From the NCBI GenBank assembly GCA_031370485.1, contig JANMQK010000343.1, positions 1-10,686 on the forward strand: 10,686 nucleotides of DNA, in the 5' to 3' direction. Of the stretch, positions 7,244-10,686 are shown one piece after another; within the stretch, counting starts at the first letter, position 1; each line of letters begins with the position of its first letter. The translations under genes were made by a program, and so were the position numbers. The DNA comes from JANMQK01 sp031370485. GTDB taxonomy: Bacteria; Acidobacteriota; Polarisedimenticolia; Gp22-AA2. The notes below the pieces were generated by a model that was given only the letters and a program-made list of their open reading frames with translations, made no database searches and had not been told where the DNA came from.

Positions 7244-8639
7244 TCGGGGTCCCGAACGGGGCAACCTCGGACTTGATCGTGGCTTCGTCGCCGACCACGA
7301 CCACGGTCTGTGTCGCCGAGGGATAGATCTTCTGCCCGACCTTCCGGATGCTCTCGGCGGTCACCGCGTTGACCTTGGTGACGAACTCGCCCAGGGCCTC
7401 GGGTGGCAGGCCCTTGACCCAGTTCCCAGCCAGGGTGCCGGCCACCGCGGCCTGGATCTGGTTGCGCAGCAGGTAAAGCCCGGACTGGTAGCGCTTGGCG
7501 CGGGAGATCTCCTCGTCCGACGGGTTCGTTGTCGCCATCCGATCCATCTCGTAGAAAATCTCCATCAGGGTCGCGCCCGTCACATCGTTGCGCACGTCGG
7601 CCCGCAGGCGCAGAAGCCCCCCCTTCTGCATGGTGTCGATGCTGGCCCTCGGCGAGTAGGTGTAGCCCTTGTCCTCGCGGATGTTCTCGGTCAGACGGCT
7701 GGTGAAGGAGCCCGCGCAGATGGTGTTCGCGACGAGCAGCGGGTAGTAGTCGGGATCGGTCACCATGAAGGCCGGCCGGCCGACGATGACCTGGGACTGG
7801 ACCGATCCCGGTCGGTTCACGCCGTAGAAGTGCCCCCCGGCAACCGGCGGCGGGGGAGGCGTGGGAGCGATGCCCTCTCCCGTTCCCTTCCAGGAACCGA
7901 AGGACTTGTCGACCAGCGCGGAGACCTTGGCCGGATCGATGTCGCCGACGACCACGAGGAGCGACCCCTCGGGCCGGAAGCGGCGCACGAACTCCTTTTT
8001 CAGCAGGGTGGGCGTGGCCCCGGCCAGGACCTCCTTGGTGGGCGCGATGATGTGGTAGGGATGGTCGCCGTACACTGCCTTGAAGAACGCCTTCTGTCCG
8101 AGGAACTCCGGGGTCGATTCGCGCGCCAGGAGTCCCTGGATCGCGTTGGTCTTCGCGAGAGTGACCTCGGCGTCAGGGAACGAGGCATTGCGGGCCACGT
8201 CGGCGACGATCTCGATCAGTTTCCCGGTTCCCGAGGAGAGCCCGTCGACCGACAGGGAAATCGCGTCGTCCGAGGCCGAGGCCGACATGTCCGCGCCGAC
8301 CGACTGCAGTTCCTCGGCCATCTGCCGCGAGGAGCGGGTGGTCGTTCCTTCCTTCAGCGTATCGGCGAGCAGGTCGGCGATGCCTTCCTGCCCCGCGGGA
8401 TCGCTGGCCGTGCCGCCACGCACTGCCAGCACAACCGTGATCTTCGGAAAGCCGGGCCGTTTCACCAGCCAGACCGTAAGCCCGTTCGGAAGCTTCGAGG
8501 CCGTGAGCGCCGGTGTCGGGAGCGGCCGGTCAGCGCCGAAAGGCGGCAGGTCCTTGGGGAGAGGCTTCGCCTCCGCGGCCAGGATCGCGGACGACAGGAA
8601 CGGCGCGGTCAGGATGAGTGCAAGGATCGCTCTTTTCAT
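7233..8639 (-). CDS. M16-family peptidase-like secreted protein, zinc motif lost, carries the R/Y pair
   Basis: The 468-aa product has a signal peptide (MKRAILALILTAPFLSSAILA, cut near 21-24) and two M16 half-domains joined by a Pro-rich linker (PTPPPPPP, about 259-266). The HxxEH zinc motif is DLLAD (89-93): both His and the Glu are replaced, so it cannot bind catalytic zinc in the usual way. The C-terminal half keeps SRLTENIREDKGYTY (314-328), including the Arg321 and Tyr328 pair that in M16 enzymes binds substrate. This is the pattern of the non-zinc subunit in bacterial heterodimeric M16 peptidases such as the Sphingomonas sp. A1 pair, and of mitochondrial processing peptidase alpha. It is second in the operon: its ATG lies 3 bases after the stop of the zinc-bearing gene, with an AG-rich ribosome-binding stretch spanning that stop. 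It likely acts outside the cytoplasmic membrane in a complex with its neighbour. Confidence 0.92.
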   Translation of the reverse strand: MKRAILALILTAPFLSSAILAAEAKPLPKDLPPFGADRPLPTPALTASKLPNGLTVWLVKRPGFPKITVVLAVRGGTASDPAGQEGIADLLADTLKEGTTTRSSRQMAEELQSVGADMSASASDDAISLSVDGLSSGTGKLIEIVADVARNASFPDAEVTLAKTNAIQGLLARESTPEFLGQKAFFKAVYGDHPYHIIAPTKEVLAGATPTLLKKEFVRRFRPEGSLLVVVGDIDPAKVSALVDKSFGSWKGTGEGIAPTPPPPPVAGGHFYGVNRPGSVQSQVIVGRPAFMVTDPDYYPLLVANTICAGSFTSRLTENIREDKGYTYSPRASIDTMQKGGLLRLRADVRNDVTGATLMEIFYEMDRMATTNPSDEEISRAKRYQSGLYLLRNQIQAAVAGTLAGNWVKGLPPEALGEFVTKVNAVTAESIRKVGQKIYPSATQTVVVVGDEATIKSEVAPFGTPTPL

Positions 8640-8642
8640 GGC

Positions 8643-10037
8643 CTACCTTCCCTTCGTTTCGCCGTCGGCTGGGGCGGCGGCTGCGGGCTTGCGGTCAACC
8701 CACGTTCGGTTCGCGGTCGTGAGGAATGTCGAGGCCACGCGCTTGAGATCCTGGGCGCTGACCGAGTCGATCTTGCCGGGGATGTCGTTCAGGGCCGCCG
8801 CGCCCCCGCCGAACGCCTGCGCGGTCGCCAGCGCGTTCGCCCGGTTGAGCGGCAGCTCGAGGTTCGAGTAGAAGTCCGCCCGCATCTTGGTCTTCACGCG
8901 CGCGAGCTCCGCGGCGGGAACACCGTCCTTGGCGATCCGTTCGATCTCTGCCTGGATCGCCCCGACGACCGCCTTGGCGTCCGAGCCCGGCTTGTAGAGG
9001 CCGAAGAGGACGAGAAGTGTCGGGCCGTCATAGGTCCACGGGTCGCCCAGCGGCCAGTTCATTCCTCCCTGGATGTTGAGCAGCATCTCCTTCCCCTTGA
9101 CCATCCCCTGGTAGAGCCGCGACGCCTCCCCCCCGACGAGCGTGTCGGCGAGGACCGCGGCGGGAACCTGGTCGTTGCTGCCGCGGGCCGGCATCTTCCA
9201 GCCGACCGCGATGGCGGGAACCTTGGCCAGCGGGTCCGACTGCTCGAGCGTTCGTTCGGCCTTGTTGAGCGGCTCGGAGACGTCGGGGGCTTTGGGTGTC
9301 GGCCGCGCCGGCAGCGCGCCGAAATACTTCTCGACCTTGGCGAAGACCTCGCCCGGGGTCACGTCCCCCGCGATCGCCAGCACGGCGTTGTTCGGGCCGT
9401 AGTAGCTGTTGAAGAAGCTCTCGACGTCCCCCAGATGGGCGGCGTCGAGATCGGCGAAAGAGCCGTAGCCGTCGTGGGCGTTCTCCCACTTGTCGAAGGC
9501 CTTGCCCGCGAGGTCGGTCCAGAAGAAGAGCCCGTACGGGCGGTTCTTCACGTTGACCCGGATCTCCTCCTTCACGACGTTCTGCTGGTTGGCGAGGTTC
9601 TTGTCGGAGAAGTCCAGGGTCTTCATCCGGTCGGCCTCGAGCCACAGGATCGCGTCGAGCGCGGAGACCGGGGCGGAGGCGACATAGTTGGTGTAGTCGT
9701 AGCGCGTCGAGCCGTTGAGAACTCCGCCCCCGCCCTCGATCACGCGGGTCAGCGTCCCCTTGGGGGCGACCGGTGTCCCCTCGAACATCATGTGCTCGAA
9801 GAGGTGGGCGAAGCCCGTCCGCCCCTTCGGCTCGAGGCGGAATCCGATGCGATAGACGATCGAGATGCCGAAGGTCGGACTGGTGTGGTCCTCGGAGACC
9901 ACGATCGTCATGCCGTTGCCGAGTTTCTTGACCTCGGAAGGGATCCGCCAGGTGGTCGCCTGCGGCGGCGCAGCGGTGGCCAGTGCGGGGACCACGAGCC
10001 CGAGCGCCAGTAGAGGCGCCAGCATCAACCTCGGCAT
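8643..10037 (-). CDS. M16-family zinc metallopeptidase, secreted catalytic subunit
   Basis: The 464-aa product (from ATG 10037) has a signal peptide (MPRLMLAPLLALGLVVPALATA, cut near 22) and an M16 catalytic half with HLFEH (78-82), the inverted zinc motif. The third ligand is most likely Glu157 or Glu158 (KEEIR), 74-75 residues further, which is the usual spacing. The region VNVKNRPYG and the FNSYYGPNNAVLAIAGD segment are typical of M16B. In the C-terminal half the place of the RExxGxxY substrate-binding pair reads VKGKEMLL (about 313-320), so Arg and Tyr are missing; the neighbouring gene supplies them. The frame could start at 10079, but ATG 10037 follows a strong Shine-Dalgarno sequence and starts a clean signal peptide. 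First gene of the minus-strand operon. Substrate unknown; such enzymes usually degrade or process exported peptides. Confidence 0.94.
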   Translation of the reverse strand: MPRLMLAPLLALGLVVPALATAAPPQATTWRIPSEVKKLGNGMTIVVSEDHTSPTFGISIVYRIGFRLEPKGRTGFAHLFEHMMFEGTPVAPKGTLTRVIEGGGGVLNGSTRYDYTNYVASAPVSALDAILWLEADRMKTLDFSDKNLANQQNVVKEEIRVNVKNRPYGLFFWTDLAGKAFDKWENAHDGYGSFADLDAAHLGDVESFFNSYYGPNNAVLAIAGDVTPGEVFAKVEKYFGALPARPTPKAPDVSEPLNKAERTLEQSDPLAKVPAIAVGWKMPARGSNDQVPAAVLADTLVGGEASRLYQGMVKGKEMLLNIQGGMNWPLGDPWTYDGPTLLVLFGLYKPGSDAKAVVGAIQAEIERIAKDGVPAAELARVKTKMRADFYSNLELPLNRANALATAQAFGGGAAALNDIPGKIDSVSAQDLKRVASTFLTTANRTWVDRKPAAAAPADGETKGR

Positions 10038-10044
10038 CTTAATT

Positions 10045-10052
10045 CCCTCCTC
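10045..10052 (-). promoter_or_regulatory. Strong Shine-Dalgarno sequence that fixes the M16 start
   Basis: On the minus strand GAGGAGGG lies 7 bases before ATG 10037. It is the clearest ribosome-binding site in the window and decides against the upstream in-frame start at 10079. Confidence 0.85.
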
Positions 10053-10156
10053 GTTGAGAATCGTCCTCGGTATCCACATCGCTATCGGCTGCCGGGCCGG
10101 GCGGACTCATTCCGACAAGAAGCGCTCGCCGCGGACCGTGGGTTGAACGGGGCCGC

Positions 10157-10165
10157 ATTCTATCA
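10157..10165 (-). promoter_or_regulatory. Extended -10 promoter of the M16 operon
   Basis: The minus strand reads TGATAGAAT, an extended -10 element (TGN plus TAGAAT, 5 of 6 to TATAAT). No good -35 is present, which is common for extended -10 promoters. Transcription would start near 10150 and leave a leader of roughly 110 bases before the M16 start. The promoter is divergent from, and about 50 bases from, that of ssrA. Confidence 0.5.
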
Positions 10166-10215
10166 GGTTCCCGCCGCCAGGGAGTCTCCGTCCGACGACG
10201 GCCGCTGGGGTGCGA

Positions 10216-10245
10216 TTGACCCTCCGGCGGGCCGGATGCTATATT
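10216..10245 (+). promoter_or_regulatory. Promoter of ssrA (tmRNA)
   Basis: TTGACC (10216-10221, 5 of 6) and TATATT (10240-10245, 5 of 6) are 18 bases apart, with TGC directly before the -10 box. Transcription would start near 10252, giving a leader of about 26 bases removed by 5' processing. It is the strongest promoter match in the window, as expected for an abundant stable RNA. Confidence 0.8.
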
Positions 10246-10277
10246 CCAAGGGCAACCGGTCATCTGTCCGAAGAAGT

Positions 10278-10621
10278 GGGGGCGAAACGGATTCGACGGG
10301 ACTGTTGAGGCCGGGATTGCGTGCCGAGGCCCACTCCTCGCTAAACAGGTGGAAACAACCCAAGCGCCAACTCTCAGTTAGCGCTGGCTGCTTAAGCAGC
10401 CCGTCCACCGGACCCTTCTCCCGCGGGGGACCGGCTGGGCGTCGAACAGCGGGATAGCCTGACGGTCCGCCCGAGACCTGACGGCGAAATCCAAAGGGCT
10501 GGCTGGCCGCTTCTTTGCTCCTTCGGGGGGCGGCCGGCGAGATAAGCCGAAGGGGCTACGCACGTAGACGTCTCGCGCTGATCTTTCTCGGACGCGGGTT
10601 CGACTCCCGCCGCCTCCACCA
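10278..10621 (+). ncRNA. ssrA: tmRNA, one-piece, with encoded CCA end
   Basis: This 344-base RNA rescues stalled ribosomes by adding a degradation tag. The 5' end GGGGGCG (10278-10284) pairs with CGCCTCC (10611-10617, one G-U pair) to form the tRNA-like acceptor stem, followed by A and an encoded CCA (10619-10621). The conserved segment AAACGGATTCGACGGG follows the 5' strand. The T-arm is GCGGG-TTCGACT-CCCGC (10594-10610). The tag reading frame ends at TAA 10393-10395 and reads GNNPSANSQLALAA from GGA 10351, or with one more Gly if the resume codon is GGT 10348. The LALAA end is the usual protease-recognition tail. The middle region (about 10396-10585) holds GC-rich pairings expected of the pseudoknots. 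The gene is continuous, not the split permuted form. Confidence 0.97.
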
Positions 10622-10655
10622 TTCAACCTAACTGAAGACAGAGGGCGAGATCTTG

Positions 10656-10679
10656 GACGCGGGAACTGTCCCACGCGTC
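10656..10679 (+). repeat. Hairpin after ssrA, partly resembling the ssrA 3' end
   Basis: GACGCG (10656-10661) pairs with CGCGTC (10674-10679); two more G-C pairs inside are possible with a bulged A. It could end the ssrA transcript, though no T-run is visible before the window ends. The surrounding 32 bases (10655-10686) match the ssrA 3' end (10590-10621) at 21 of 32 positions without gaps. Confidence 0.45.
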
Positions 10680-10686
10680 TCCACAA

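Noticed and set aside
7830..10013. A 727-codon open frame on the plus strand across the two M16 genes.
   Set aside because: Low-complexity Arg/Gly/Asp/Val-rich translation with no motif, spanning two well supported minus-strand genes and their junction.
10378..10686. Minus-strand open frames across ssrA (102 and 76 codons).
   Set aside because: They are antisense to a complete tmRNA with conserved ends and T-arm; the translation mirrors the RNA gene and is a frequent misannotation.
1..10686. CRISPR arrays, insertion sequences and tRNA genes.
   Set aside because: No regularly spaced repeats, transposase-like proteins or tRNA other than the tRNA-like part of ssrA were seen.

Overview
The window is a GC-rich bacterial chromosomal segment, probably from an uncultured organism. 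A Rex regulator, paired secreted M16 peptidases and a large Cys-rich secreted protein together would suit Acidobacteriota (Polarisedimenticolia/Thermoanaerobaculia-like) or a neighbouring phylum. This placement is inference from gene content, not from a phylogenetic marker. Genes are tightly packed and no gene-free stretch exceeds 300 bases.

Layout. (1) 1-2367, plus strand: 3' part of a very large Cys-rich extracellular protein with a jelly-roll-like domain, an Ig-like domain and repeated small Cys modules. (2) 2385-5719, plus strand: a two-gene redox unit. A sigma70-like promoter and an 18-bp Rex-type operator lie at the very start of rex. The rex stop overlaps (ATGA) the start of an 864-aa protein made of two complete malic-enzyme-like modules in tandem. 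(3) 5832-7193, plus strand: an exported VirJ/AcvB-like alpha/beta-hydrolase-fold protein without the nucleophilic Ser, then 6 bases later a membrane-anchored DUF1499 protein. (4) 7233-10037, minus strand: an operon of two secreted M16 metallopeptidase-family proteins. The upstream one carries the zinc motif, the downstream one carries the R/Y substrate-binding pair, so they look like the two halves of one heterodimeric enzyme. (5) 10278-10621, plus strand: a complete one-piece tmRNA gene (ssrA) with its own promoter, divergent from the M16 operon. A hairpin that partly resembles the ssrA 3' end follows and runs to the end of the window.

How the parts work together. Rex normally senses NADH/NAD+ and represses genes of redox metabolism. 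Its translational coupling to a duplicated NAD-binding malic-enzyme-like protein suggests an autoregulated redox switch controlling carbon flux at the malate/pyruvate node. Both modules have lost or changed residues that are normally catalytic, in different patterns, so the real reaction is open. This, with the operator lying over the rex start codon, is the most unusual part of the window. The remaining genes concern the envelope and secretion (M16 pair, VirJ-like, DUF1499, Cys-rich protein) or ribosome rescue (ssrA).
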